Source of the DNA: JBGZFC01 sp964631255
GTDB taxonomy: Bacteria > Bacteroidota > Bacteroidia > Bacteroidales > Dysgonomonadaceae
DNA: 64,000 nucleotides
Direction: 5' to 3'
NCBI GenBank assembly: GCA_964631255.1
Contig: CAZVWS010000003.1
Location: 50,444 to 114,443, forward strand
The position numbers and the translations under genes were made by a program. Below, one piece after another: positions 8,084 to 16,668 of this stretch (position 1 is the stretch's first letter; the number at the start of each line of letters is the position of its first letter). Under the pieces are notes generated by a model. The model was given only the letters and a program-made list of their open reading frames with translations. It ran no database searches and was not told where the DNA came from.

Positions 8084-10552
8084 ATGTTTCAAACTAAAAA
8101 AAATATGATAGGCGACGAGTTTCAAGGCGAGAACGTTATCTCTTTTATTGCCGGAGATTTCATGGATGGCAATCAAGAGTTGGATGCCGCTTTTTTGAAA
8201 GATACTCTGCCAATTTTGCCGCTACGCAATACCATCGTGTTTCCGGGTAGCGCGCTTCCCATTTCTGTCGGCAGATCAAAATCGCTGAAATTGGTAAAAT
8301 CGTTGGGTAAAAAACAACGATACGTGGGTTTGGTATGTCAAAAAGACATCAATAAAGACGACCCAGAAAAGGAAGATTTGTACCAAATTGGGGTTATTGC
8401 CGAAGTGATTCGCATCATCGAACTGGACAATAACAACGTGAGTATCATCGTACAAGCAAAAAAAAGATTTGAGTGGATAGAGTTCACACAAACCGAACCG
8501 TATTTTAGAGCAACATACAAAATAATAGAAACCCAAAAGGCTGCCACCGACGACAAAGAGTATAATGCCATACTGGACTCGATAAAAGATGCACTCAATA
8601 ATATGTTGCATATTTTGGGCGAGCCACCCAAAGAGTTGTTGCAAACCATCAACCGGAAATCATTTTCGGATATGCTGGTGAGCTATTGCGCCACCAATTT
8701 GCCTATAGAAAACCGGGAAAAACAAGAGCTACTGAGCATCAACGAAGAGAAAGAAAAAGCCTATCGCTTGCTGATGATTTTAAATAGGGAAACGCAAATT
8801 CTGGAACTAAAAATGAATATCCAGATGAAAACCCGAGAAGACCTGAATCAGCAGCAACGAGAATATTTCTTGCAACAGCAGATAAAAACCATACAGGAGG
8901 AATTGGGCGGAAACACGCAACAAATTGAGATTGACGACTTCCGAGAAAAAGCAAAAAGCAAACTTTGGAGTAAAGAGGTAGCAGAAAGTTTTGAAAAAGA
9001 GGTTACAAAACTGGAGCGTCTCAATCCGCAATCGCCCGATTACTCGGTGCAATTTGGCTACCTTCAAACTATTTTGGAACTGCCATGGAATACCTATACG
9101 AAGGACAATTTCAACCTAAAAAATGCACAAAAAGTGTTGGATAAAGACCATTTTGGCATGGAGAAAGTGAAAGAACGCATCATGGAGCATTTGGCAGTTT
9201 TGAAATTGAAGGGCGATTTGAAAGCCCCTATTCTTTGTCTTTATGGACCTCCGGGAGTTGGTAAAACGTCGTTGGCAAAATCTGTAGCCGAAGCGTTGAA
9301 TCGCAAATATGTACGCATCTCACTGGGAGGATTGCACGACGAGTCCGAAATTCGCGGTCATCGTAGGACGTACATCGGGGCTATTCCCGGGCGCATCATC
9401 CACAATATCCAGAAAGCCGGCTCATCCAATCCGGTATTTGTGCTGGACGAGATAGACAAAATTGGCACCGATTTCAGAGGCGACCCGGCTTCGGCCTTGC
9501 TGGAAGTTTTGGACCCGGAACAAAACTCGGCATTTCACGACAATTACTTGTCCATCGATTACGATTTGTCGAAAGTCCTTTTTATTGCCACGGCAAACAA
9601 TTTAAACACCATTCCCCAACCGCTGTTGGACAGAATGGAGCTCATCAATGTGGGTGGATATATTACCGAAGAAAAAGTAGAAATTGCTCATCGCCACCTG
9701 ATACAAAAACAGATGGAAGCTCACGGTATTGCCAAAGGCGTTTTTTCCATTCCCAAAGCCACACTATCCCAAATAATTGAAAACTACACCCGAGAATCGG
9801 GAGTACGCGAATTGGATAAAAAAATTGCCAAAATAATGCGTCGGGTAGCTCGTCGAATAGCAGCGAACGAAGATTTTCCGAAATCGCTGAAAATTGGCGA
9901 TTTAAGAGAATATCTTGGTGTGGAAGAGGTTACACGCGACACATATCAAGGCAACGAATATGCCGGTGTAGTTACCGGGCTCGCCTGGACTCCGGTAGGC
10001 GGAGAAATTTTGTTTATCGAGAGTTCGCTCAGCCAAGGGAAAGGTTCCAAACTGACCCTGACCGGAAATTTGGGCGATGTAATGAAAGAATCTGCCATGC
10101 TTGCCATGGAGTATATTCATTCGCATGCCGATGAGTTACAAATAGATGTGAATATTTTCGAGAACTACAACACACATATTCATGTTCCCGAGGGAGCCAT
10201 GCCAAAAGATGGCCCATCGGCAGGTGTAACCATGATTACCTCTTTGGTATCGAGTTTTACGCAGCGTAAAGTGAAACCAAACTTGGCGATGACGGGCGAA
10301 ATCACACTGCGTGGCAAAGTTTTGCCCGTGGGCGGAATTCGTGAGAAAATATTGGCTGCCAAGCGTGCCGGCATCCGTGAAATAATATTGTGCGAAGAAA
10401 ATCGCAAAGATATTGACGAGATAAAACCGGAATACGTGAAAGATTTGGTTTTTCATTATGTAACCGATATTAGGGAAGTACTTTCTATTGCCCTGCTGAA
10501 CGAGAAAGTGAAAGATGCCAAGGTGTTTAAAACCGAAAAAACTGATAAATGA
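8084..10552 (+). CDS. lon: ATP-dependent Lon protease (endopeptidase La)
   Basis: 822 residues from ATG 8084, close to the family norm (about 780-820). Lon degrades misfolded and regulatory proteins in the cytoplasm. Domains: N-terminal LON substrate domain (about 35-240, LPILPLRNTIVFPGS), coiled linker, AAA+ module with Walker A GPPGVGKT (388-395), and C-terminal protease with the Ser-Lys dyad Ser712 (PKDGPSAGV) and Lys755 (GGIREKILAA), 43 residues apart as in E. coli. Frame opens at 8009, but the predicted -7 element at 7990-7997 and the sequence AAGGATACGACT before 8084 favour the later start. Single gene with its own promoter, convergent with the EF-G paralog. Confidence 0.95.
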   Translation: MFQTKKNMIGDEFQGENVISFIAGDFMDGNQELDAAFLKDTLPILPLRNTIVFPGSALPISVGRSKSLKLVKSLGKKQRYVGLVCQKDINKDDPEKEDLYQIGVIAEVIRIIELDNNNVSIIVQAKKRFEWIEFTQTEPYFRATYKIIETQKAATDDKEYNAILDSIKDALNNMLHILGEPPKELLQTINRKSFSDMLVSYCATNLPIENREKQELLSINEEKEKAYRLLMILNRETQILELKMNIQMKTREDLNQQQREYFLQQQIKTIQEELGGNTQQIEIDDFREKAKSKLWSKEVAESFEKEVTKLERLNPQSPDYSVQFGYLQTILELPWNTYTKDNFNLKNAQKVLDKDHFGMEKVKERIMEHLAVLKLKGDLKAPILCLYGPPGVGKTSLAKSVAEALNRKYVRISLGGLHDESEIRGHRRTYIGAIPGRIIHNIQKAGSSNPVFVLDEIDKIGTDFRGDPASALLEVLDPEQNSAFHDNYLSIDYDLSKVLFIATANNLNTIPQPLLDRMELINVGGYITEEKVEIAHRHLIQKQMEAHGIAKGVFSIPKATLSQIIENYTRESGVRELDKKIAKIMRRVARRIAANEDFPKSLKIGDLREYLGVEEVTRDTYQGNEYAGVVTGLAWTPVGGEILFIESSLSQGKGSKLTLTGNLGDVMKESAMLAMEYIHSHADELQIDVNIFENYNTHIHVPEGAMPKDGPSAGVTMITSLVSSFTQRKVKPNLAMTGEITLRGKVLPVGGIREKILAAKRAGIREIILCEENRKDIDEIKPEYVKDLVFHYVTDIREVLSIALLNEKVKDAKVFKTEKTDK

Positions 10553-10618
10553 CAAAGCAGATTGGGGTTGTGTGTCGCCTTCCTTGTATAGACACATCCC
10601 ATTCGATACAAAAAAACC

Positions 10619-10648
10619 GGACACTTCCCTATAAATGAAGAAGTGTCC
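10619..10648 (-). terminator. Terminator of the EF-G paralog gene
   Basis: 9-base perfect stem (GGACACTTC / GAAGTGTCC). On the minus strand it is followed by GGTTTTTTTG, a proper T tract, so it ends the gene at 10702-12858. Confidence 0.75.
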
Positions 10649-10701
10649 AGCAAAACAAAGCTTGGTATATTAGATTTCAGTATAACAATAACCCATTATT
10701 A

Positions 10702-12858
10702 TTATTCTTCTTTTTCTTGTTCTTCGTATTCTTTCAACAATTTGTCTTGAACATCAGAAGGAACAAGTTCGTACTCAGCAAATTTCATAGAGAAAGAGGC
10801 ACGTCCACCTGTAATTGAACTCAACGAAGTGGAGTAATTGGACATCTCTTTCAATGGAACACGTGCTTTGATTTTCTCGAATCCTCTTTCGCTTTCCATT
10901 CCCATAATCATGGCTCTGCGTCCTTGCAAATCGCTCATCACATCACCCATATAATCGCCCGGAACAGAAACTACCACGTCATAAACCGGCTCTAAGATTT
11001 TAGGACCCGCGTTTTTAAATGCGGTGCTGAAGGCATTACGTCCGGCAAGCATAAACGAAATTTCGTTAGAATCTACGGGGTGCATTTTTCCGTCATACAC
11101 AATAACACGTACGTCGCGTGCATAAGAACCGGTAAGCGGACCTTGCTCCATACGACCCATGATACCTTTTAGGATAGCGGGTAAGAAGCGTGCATCGATA
11201 GAACCACCCACGATACTGTTTACAAAAACAAGTTTGCCGCCCCAATCCAATTCCACTGTTTGTACATCGCGCGATTGGATTTTGAATTCTTGTCCGTTGA
11301 ATCTATAGATTTCTGGCATCGGCATTCCTTCTGTATATGGTTCAACGATGAGGTGAACTTCGCCAAATTGTCCTGCCCCACCCGATTGTTTTTTGTGGCG
11401 GTAGTCGGCACGCGATTGTTTGGTGATGGTTTCGCGATACGGAATTTTTGGTTCTAAATAATCGATTTCGATTTTATCGTTGTTTTCGAGTCTCCATTTC
11501 AAGGTTTTGAGGTGGAATTCTCCTTGTCCCGAAACGATGGTTTGTTTCAGTTCTTTTGAAACTTCTATTACCCATGTTGGGTCTTCCTCTTTCATGCGTG
11601 TGAGAGCTTCGCTCAATTTTTCGGCATTGCTTTCGGTTTTTGGTTTGATTGCTCTGCGGAAACGAGGTTCTGGGTAACGAATAAAGTTGAATACATTATC
11701 GGCGCCTTTTCCGTTGAGAGTATTACCGGTTTTCACGGCTTTTAGTTTCACGGCAGCACCAATGCTTCCGGCTTCCATTTCTTCCACTTTGTTACGGATT
11801 TGTCCGGCAACGCTATAAAGCTGTGCTACACGCTCTTTTGAGTTTAGGTTGGCGTTTGCCAAATCGTCTCCTTCTTTCACTTTTCCCGACATCACTTTGA
11901 AATAAGATACTTCGCCGATATGTGGTTCTACAGTTGTTTTGAAGAAGAAAAGACTGGTTGGTGCACTTGAATCGGGTTTCACTTCTTCGCCTTGTACATT
12001 TACCGGAGCCGGCATTTGGTCGGGCGATGGTGCCACCAAGCACAAGAAATTCATCAAACGGTGAACTGCCATATTTTTTTCTGCCGAAATGCAGAATAGT
12101 GGGAATATGCTTCTCGAGATCAATCCTTTTTGGATTCCGTCGCGCATTTCGTCTTCGGTAAGTGAACCTTGTTCGAAATATTTTTCCATCAAGTTTTCGT
12201 CGTTTTCGGCTGATGCTTCCAACAAAACTTGGTAATATTCGTCGGCACGTTCTTTTTCATCTTCCGGAATATCCAAAACTTCAGGTGCGGTTGCGCCCGG
12301 TGCCCATTTGTATAGTTTTTGTTTCAAAACATCTACTATTCCATTGAAGTTTGCTCCATTGCCTACCGGATATTGTACCGGAACAACTTTGTTGCCAAAC
12401 GATTCTCTCAGTCCGGAAAGTGTATTTTCGAAATCCGCTTTGTCGTGGTCCATTTGGTTGATGGCAAACACGAGCGGTTTGTTCATATTTTCTACATTGC
12501 GAAATTGGTTCATGGTGCCTACTTCCACTCCATTGCCCGAGTCAATAAGCATGAGAGCCATATCTGCCACTCCCAAAGCGGAAGTGATGCCGCCCACGAA
12601 GTCGTCAGAGCCCGGGCAGTCGATAAAATTCATCATTTTGTTTTTCCACTCGAAGGAGAAAACCGTTGAAAACACGGAGTAACCATACTCTTTTTCTACG
12701 GGGAAATAGTCGCTTACGGTATTGCCTGCTTCTACCGTACCACGTCGTTTTATAAGACCACTCTCGAAAAGCATAGCTTCTGCGAGCGTGGTTTTACCCG
12801 ATCCTGCATTACCCAAAATGGCAATGTTTTTAATGTCATTCGTTTTATAAACTTTCAT
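10702..12858 (-). CDS. fusA2: Elongation factor G paralog (EF-G2 type) with altered GTPase centre
   Basis: 718 residues with all five EF-G domains. Canonical EF-G moves tRNA and mRNA through the ribosome using GTP. Here the G motifs deviate: G1 is GNAGSGKT (16-23); G2 reads EYGYSV where EF-G has RGIT; G3 is DCPGS (80-84), so the catalytic His of DTPGH is Ser84; G4 is NQMD (134-137) instead of NKxD. Domains II-V follow to the C-terminus (GDYMGDVMSDLQGRRAMIMGM is domain V). Bacteroides thetaiotaomicron has such a paralog, reported to support translation without GTP hydrolysis under carbon limitation and to be controlled by a Crp-like regulator. Orthology is my inference from these changes. Monocistronic, with terminator at 10619-10648. 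Confidence 0.85.
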   Translation of the reverse strand: MKVYKTNDIKNIAILGNAGSGKTTLAEAMLFESGLIKRRGTVEAGNTVSDYFPVEKEYGYSVFSTVFSFEWKNKMMNFIDCPGSDDFVGGITSALGVADMALMLIDSGNGVEVGTMNQFRNVENMNKPLVFAINQMDHDKADFENTLSGLRESFGNKVVPVQYPVGNGANFNGIVDVLKQKLYKWAPGATAPEVLDIPEDEKERADEYYQVLLEASAENDENLMEKYFEQGSLTEDEMRDGIQKGLISRSIFPLFCISAEKNMAVHRLMNFLCLVAPSPDQMPAPVNVQGEEVKPDSSAPTSLFFFKTTVEPHIGEVSYFKVMSGKVKEGDDLANANLNSKERVAQLYSVAGQIRNKVEEMEAGSIGAAVKLKAVKTGNTLNGKGADNVFNFIRYPEPRFRRAIKPKTESNAEKLSEALTRMKEEDPTWVIEVSKELKQTIVSGQGEFHLKTLKWRLENNDKIEIDYLEPKIPYRETITKQSRADYRHKKQSGGAGQFGEVHLIVEPYTEGMPMPEIYRFNGQEFKIQSRDVQTVELDWGGKLVFVNSIVGGSIDARFLPAILKGIMGRMEQGPLTGSYARDVRVIVYDGKMHPVDSNEISFMLAGRNAFSTAFKNAGPKILEPVYDVVVSVPGDYMGDVMSDLQGRRAMIMGMESERGFEKIKARVPLKEMSNYSTSLSSITGGRASFSMKFAEYELVPSDVQDKLLKEYEEQEKEE

Positions 12859-12949
12859 GATTTGAAATTATTTTAATATATATAATTATTGTTATCAGCT
12901 ACTTAATACGTTCCCCTGCCACAAGAATATGCGGAAAAAAATCATAGTT

Positions 12950-12957
12950 CAAAAATA
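12950..12957 (-). promoter_or_regulatory. Predicted -7 element of the EF-G paralog promoter
   Basis: TATTTTTG on the minus strand fits TAnnTTTG and would give a leader of roughly 85 bases before the ATG at 12858. Confidence 0.45.
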
Positions 12958-13002
12958 GCCGTGCAAGTTAGAAAAAAGCACGGAATAACGAGCATAAATT
13001 TT

Positions 13003-13018
13003 TATGTTATATAACATA
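13003..13018. promoter_or_regulatory. Perfect palindrome, possible regulator site upstream of the EF-G paralog
   Basis: TATGTTATATAACATA is self-complementary over 16 bases. Its centre is about 65 bases upstream of the transcription start predicted from the -7 element at 12950-12957, a usual place for a Crp-type class I activator. Palindromes of this size also occur by chance in AT-rich DNA. Confidence 0.35.
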
Positions 13019-13280
13019 TTTTTCAACGTAAATGCAGTTGCATTCTAAAAAAGATGCAGTTGTTTTTTTGAAAAAATATACTCTACTCACAAAATTAATA
13101 CAAATTGGCGAACAATACTATTTATTACTGTTTTTTGTATCTATTTTGATTGGAAATGTAAGCGATGGCGATATTTTTTTAAATGAAACAGTAATTTATG
13201 GAGTGCTTAGCGTTGAAAATACTGAATGGTATTATGTGTTTTTTATATATATCAGATTGAACTAAAGTCGGAAACGAAAA

Positions 13281-13319
13281 AAAGATTGTCGCGACATTTT
13301 TTTTGCCACGACAATCTTT
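13281..13319 (-). terminator. Terminator of the deiminase gene
   Basis: 11-base perfect stem AAAGATTGTCG / CGACAATCTTT with a T run continuing on the minus strand; lies 38 bases after the stop of the gene at 13357-15399. Confidence 0.75.
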
Positions 13320-13356
13320 CTATTTTTATGAAATAAAATCTAATCCTTCGGGTAGA

Positions 13357-15399
13357 TTATTGTTTTATCACTTTTACCGATTCGTTCATTTTTCGGCTTT
13401 GCAAAACTACGGTGTATATGCCCGGAGCAAAATTATAGGTATCAATCAGTATATTGTATTCTCCTATATTGTAATCATTTGGCTCGGCTTGATATACTTG
13501 ATTTCCTACCGAATTGTAGATAATCAGACTATATGTATCTTTCTCTTTGATAGTGAAATGTACATCTACATTATCTTTGAACGGATTTGCTCTAACTTTG
13601 ATTGCACTATTGGCATATTCTGCCGCATCTATTGCAGAGTTCGTTTTAACAGTGAGTTTCACATCCACCTGCAATGTATCGTTACTCCAATCGTTGGTAA
13701 TGAAATAGATTTTTGCTTGATAAACGCCAACTTCCAAGCCGTTGCTATTAGAAGTAATTTTTATATTTTCTATGTTGTTGGGAGTAACCACGCCGTTGGT
13801 TTGGTCTATGGTTAACCAGCTTGATTTGTTGGCACCCAAATATTCTATTTCTGTTCTGAAATTAAGATTGGCTCCACCTTTGTTGGCAAGAGCAACCGTT
13901 TTTTCGGCACTATTTTCTTGTTCCAATTCAAAAACCAATTCCGACAAATCTAATTCTGCTTCGGCAGTTTGCAATTGTCCTTTCCAGAAAGTATGGGGGT
14001 CGGGTTTCCCGATAAAGGGATGAAACTCTCTTCGTCCCGATTTGTCTGCAGTAAACAGATAATACTCTACTTTGTAACCTTGGGGCACATCGGTAAGGGT
14101 AGTTGTGTAGGTATTTCCGGATGATTTTGTCATCACAACATGGCTGTACTCGTCCGTTGCAGCAGCATTCACTCTATAGTAGCACAAAACGGAATCGGGA
14201 TACACTTCTTGTCCGCTATGGGGAATTACATCCGTTGTAATAGTCAGATTGGTATTACTTTGCAATGAACCGCTCAGCGGAATGTGGTTTATTCTTAACC
14301 AACCCAAATCTGCCATTTCGTGTGTGCGGCAATGCAGTGCGTCGGTCGATTCCCACGGAGCGTAAGGATCTTGCTCCACACCAAACACTTGGTAGCCCGG
14401 CATGGCATCTCTATACACCTGTAAGGCAGCCTCGTCGTTTGCCGAACCGGTAATGGGTACAAATACTTTATCATTTAAAATCAACGAGTTGGAATACGGT
14501 TGATTTTGCGGAGTATTGACACGATACAATTTGTATGGACGTCCGTAACCCGAAATAGCATTGGCAAAATAAGCGGCAGTAGCCTCAATTTGGCTGTATT
14601 GCGGATGCGATGCAGGAACCGAACGGATGAGAACTTTGTCGGGAGCTAAGAATTTGCCCCAGCAATCGATGTGGTCGATATAGGTATTGTTGGGGTCGTC
14701 CACCACGTGGTATTTTGTAATTCCCAGATATTTTTTCATTCTATCGTCCACTTCAGCGTTAGAGATATCCGGATTTTCGGTATAGGCAATTTTGGTTGAG
14801 GAGGCAATACCATAGCCATCTGTCATATAGTTACCTCCGGTTTGCACCACATTCATCCCGAAGCAACTGATGCCCAATTCTTGGGCTACTTTTTCCGGAA
14901 TTTTATCGTCATTAGGGCGAGGGCGGTTGTATGGGAAATCAACAACACCTATTTTGTTTTCACCATAAGAGATGAACCAAGGTGCATAATCACGCGTCCA
15001 ATAGCTATCGGTATATGCCACAATAAAACGGCAATTTTCCAAATTCACATTGTTTTGTTGATAAATATTTCTTACCGTATTTTCTTCGTAATTGGAAGAG
15101 ATAAGCGTGTAAACCAAAGCATCTTTCGAAATTTCGGTAATGAGTGAAACGGGAATCCCAAAAGGGTATGCTACTATCACTCCTGACGAACGCTCGAACT
15201 CGCCAATACTGATTGGATTGCCGGTAGGTGGTGCTGTTTCTGTAAAACTTCTACTTTCGTCATTTTCTTGCGTATTTACTTGTGTGGCAAGATAATTGGT
15301 CAATGTTTTGTTGGATTGTACTGTTTGCGCGTCGGTTGCGATAAACATGAAAGCACAAATCAACAAAAAAATTGATTTTAAAACTGCTGATTTTTTCAT
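13357..15399 (-). CDS. Secreted peptidylarginine deiminase (PPAD-like) with type IX sorting domain
   Basis: 680 residues. Converts arginine to citrulline and ammonia. Layout: signal peptide (cut near residue 24, ATDAQ), deiminase fold about 50-370, Ig-like domain about 375-465, an extra beta domain about 475-585, and a C-terminal T9SS sorting domain about 595-680 (APGIYTVVLQ ... VKVIKQ). From memory of Porphyromonas gingivalis PPAD (Asp130, His236, Asp238, Asn297, Cys351), the matching residues are Asp137 (WTRDYAPW), His243 and Asp245 (HIDCWGKFLAP), Asn304 (YSNSLILN) and Cys357 (TDALHCRTH). The arginine pair that reads the substrate carboxylate in PPAD is also kept (YNRPRPNDD, Arg159 and Arg161), pointing to C-terminal arginines as substrate. 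Agmatine deiminases share the fold but not these features. Single gene. Confidence 0.85.
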   Translation of the reverse strand: MKKSAVLKSIFLLICAFMFIATDAQTVQSNKTLTNYLATQVNTQENDESRSFTETAPPTGNPISIGEFERSSGVIVAYPFGIPVSLITEISKDALVYTLISSNYEENTVRNIYQQNNVNLENCRFIVAYTDSYWTRDYAPWFISYGENKIGVVDFPYNRPRPNDDKIPEKVAQELGISCFGMNVVQTGGNYMTDGYGIASSTKIAYTENPDISNAEVDDRMKKYLGITKYHVVDDPNNTYIDHIDCWGKFLAPDKVLIRSVPASHPQYSQIEATAAYFANAISGYGRPYKLYRVNTPQNQPYSNSLILNDKVFVPITGSANDEAALQVYRDAMPGYQVFGVEQDPYAPWESTDALHCRTHEMADLGWLRINHIPLSGSLQSNTNLTITTDVIPHSGQEVYPDSVLCYYRVNAAATDEYSHVVMTKSSGNTYTTTLTDVPQGYKVEYYLFTADKSGRREFHPFIGKPDPHTFWKGQLQTAEAELDLSELVFELEQENSAEKTVALANKGGANLNFRTEIEYLGANKSSWLTIDQTNGVVTPNNIENIKITSNSNGLEVGVYQAKIYFITNDWSNDTLQVDVKLTVKTNSAIDAAEYANSAIKVRANPFKDNVDVHFTIKEKDTYSLIIYNSVGNQVYQAEPNDYNIGEYNILIDTYNFAPGIYTVVLQSRKMNESVKVIKQ

Positions 15400-15714
15400 A
15401 AAAAAGGTAATATAAATAGTTTCTGTAAAATCACTATAATTCGCTCACGAGGATTAGCTCTACTTAAAAAAAGAATGGGCGTTTTTATATCGGTAAAATC
15501 AAATTTTGCCTGACAAGTTTTGAGCTGTATCTCCATATCGGTTTACAAGCCAAAGCACACCCCACCCGACACCAAAATTTGGTTTAATACAAGGCGCAAA
15601 GGTAATAGTTTTTCTTTAATCTGATAATTAATATGGATTTTTAATGGAATAATTCCACAATAAAATTTTAATTGAAGTGAACTTTTATCAATGTATCTAA
15701 TTTGTGTAACGCGC
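15400..15714. other. Upstream region and leader of the deiminase gene
   Basis: 315 bases without a gene. It holds the deiminase promoter (-7 element at 15597-15604) and an untranslated leader of about 190 bases. I see no known riboswitch in the leader. A 13-base dyad TGGAATAATTCCA lies at 15645-15657, about 59 bases before the predicted start. Confidence 0.55.
15597..15604 (-). promoter_or_regulatory. Predicted -7 element of the deiminase promoter
   Basis: TACCTTTG on the minus strand, an exact fit to TAnnTTTG. It would give a leader of about 190 bases to the ATG at 15399. Confidence 0.5.
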
Positions 15715-16668
15715 TTAAAATAATTTTACGGATAGATTCTGTATTGTTTTGTTGTAATCATCTAACATTTCTCTGACCACTTTTTCTGCCGGAACAATCT
15801 GCCGAACCAAGGATGCTACCTGCCCGATTTCCAATTCGCCCTCCGACAAATCGCCTTCAAAGATACCACGTTTGGAGCGTCCGCGACCCAATAAGGAGCG
15901 AAGCTCATCGGCAGATGCGCCGTTGTCTTCCAATTCCTGTACCTGACGGTAAAAGTCATTTTTTATCATTCGGGTAGGGCTCACTTTTTTAAGCGAAAGG
16001 ATGGTATCGCCTTCGGCAAGTGAAATGCATTTTTGTTTAAACGCATCGCTTGCGGAACTTTCTTCGGTAAGTGCGAATCGGGAACCGACTTGTACGCCTT
16101 CCGCTCCCAACGCAAAAACGGCAGCCATTGCTTCGCCCGTGGCAATTCCGCCTGCGGCAATAAGCGGTAAATCAATCGCTTTTCGCACTTGCGGTATGAG
16201 CGCGAGCGTGGCGGTTTCTTCGCGACCGTTGTGTCCGCCTGCTTCAAAGCCTTCGGCAACGACGGCATCCACACCGGCTTCGGCACATTTTGACGCAAAT
16301 TTAGAACTCGAAACCACGTGTGCAACAATAATGCCTTCGGCTTTTAGTTTTGCAGTCCACGTTTTCGGGTTTCCTGCCGATGTGAAAACGATGGGCACTT
16401 TCTCTTCCACCACAATCTGCATAATTTCCTCTATCTGCGGATACATGAGCGGGATATTCACTCCAAAAGGCTTATCGGTAGCGGTTTTGCATTTTTGAAT
16501 ATGTTCGCGCAGTGTTTCGGGATGCATCGATCCCGCGCCAATCAAACCCAAACCGCCGGCATTGCTCACGGCAGAAGCCAATCGCCATCCGCTACACCAA
16601 ACCATTCCACCTTGAATGATCGGGTACTTTATTCCGAATAACTCGGTAATTCTGTTCTTTTTATTCAT
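15715..16668 (-). CDS. Nitronate monooxygenase family flavoprotein (2-nitropropane dioxygenase / FabK-like)
   Basis: 317 residues. FMN-dependent TIM-barrel enzymes of this family either oxidise alkyl nitronates or, as FabK, reduce enoyl-ACP. Seen: N-terminal KYPIIQGGMVWCSG (about 14-27), NAGGLGLIGAG (FMN phosphate region, about 36-46), VVAEGFEAGGHNGREE (about 136-151, with the family His), and LPLIAAGGIATGEAMAAV then GVQVGSRF, the second phosphate-binding stretch. Sequence alone does not separate the two activities; the length and AEGFEAGGHNGREE fit both. The start overlaps the stop of the upstream gene (16661-17266) by eight bases, so they are probably co-translated. Confidence 0.82.
   Translation of the reverse strand: MNKKNRITELFGIKYPIIQGGMVWCSGWRLASAVSNAGGLGLIGAGSMHPETLREHIQKCKTATDKPFGVNIPLMYPQIEEIMQIVVEEKVPIVFTSAGNPKTWTAKLKAEGIIVAHVVSSSKFASKCAEAGVDAVVAEGFEAGGHNGREETATLALIPQVRKAIDLPLIAAGGIATGEAMAAVFALGAEGVQVGSRFALTEESSASDAFKQKCISLAEGDTILSLKKVSPTRMIKNDFYRQVQELEDNGASADELRSLLGRGRSKRGIFEGDLSEGELEIGQVASLVRQIVPAEKVVREMLDDYNKTIQNLSVKLF

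Larger units (their letters stand above)
12859..13356. other. Intergenic region upstream of the EF-G paralog and downstream of the deiminase gene
   Basis: About 500 bases. It contains a predicted minus-strand -7 element (12950-12957), a perfect 16-base palindrome (13003-13018) and the deiminase terminator (13281-13319). A 77-codon open frame at 13032-13265 has no recognisable product and is probably chance. Confidence 0.6.

Noticed and set aside
13032..13265. 77-codon frame between the EF-G paralog and the deiminase
   Set aside because: No signal sequence logic, no family, no promoter; the AT-rich gap gives such frames by chance.
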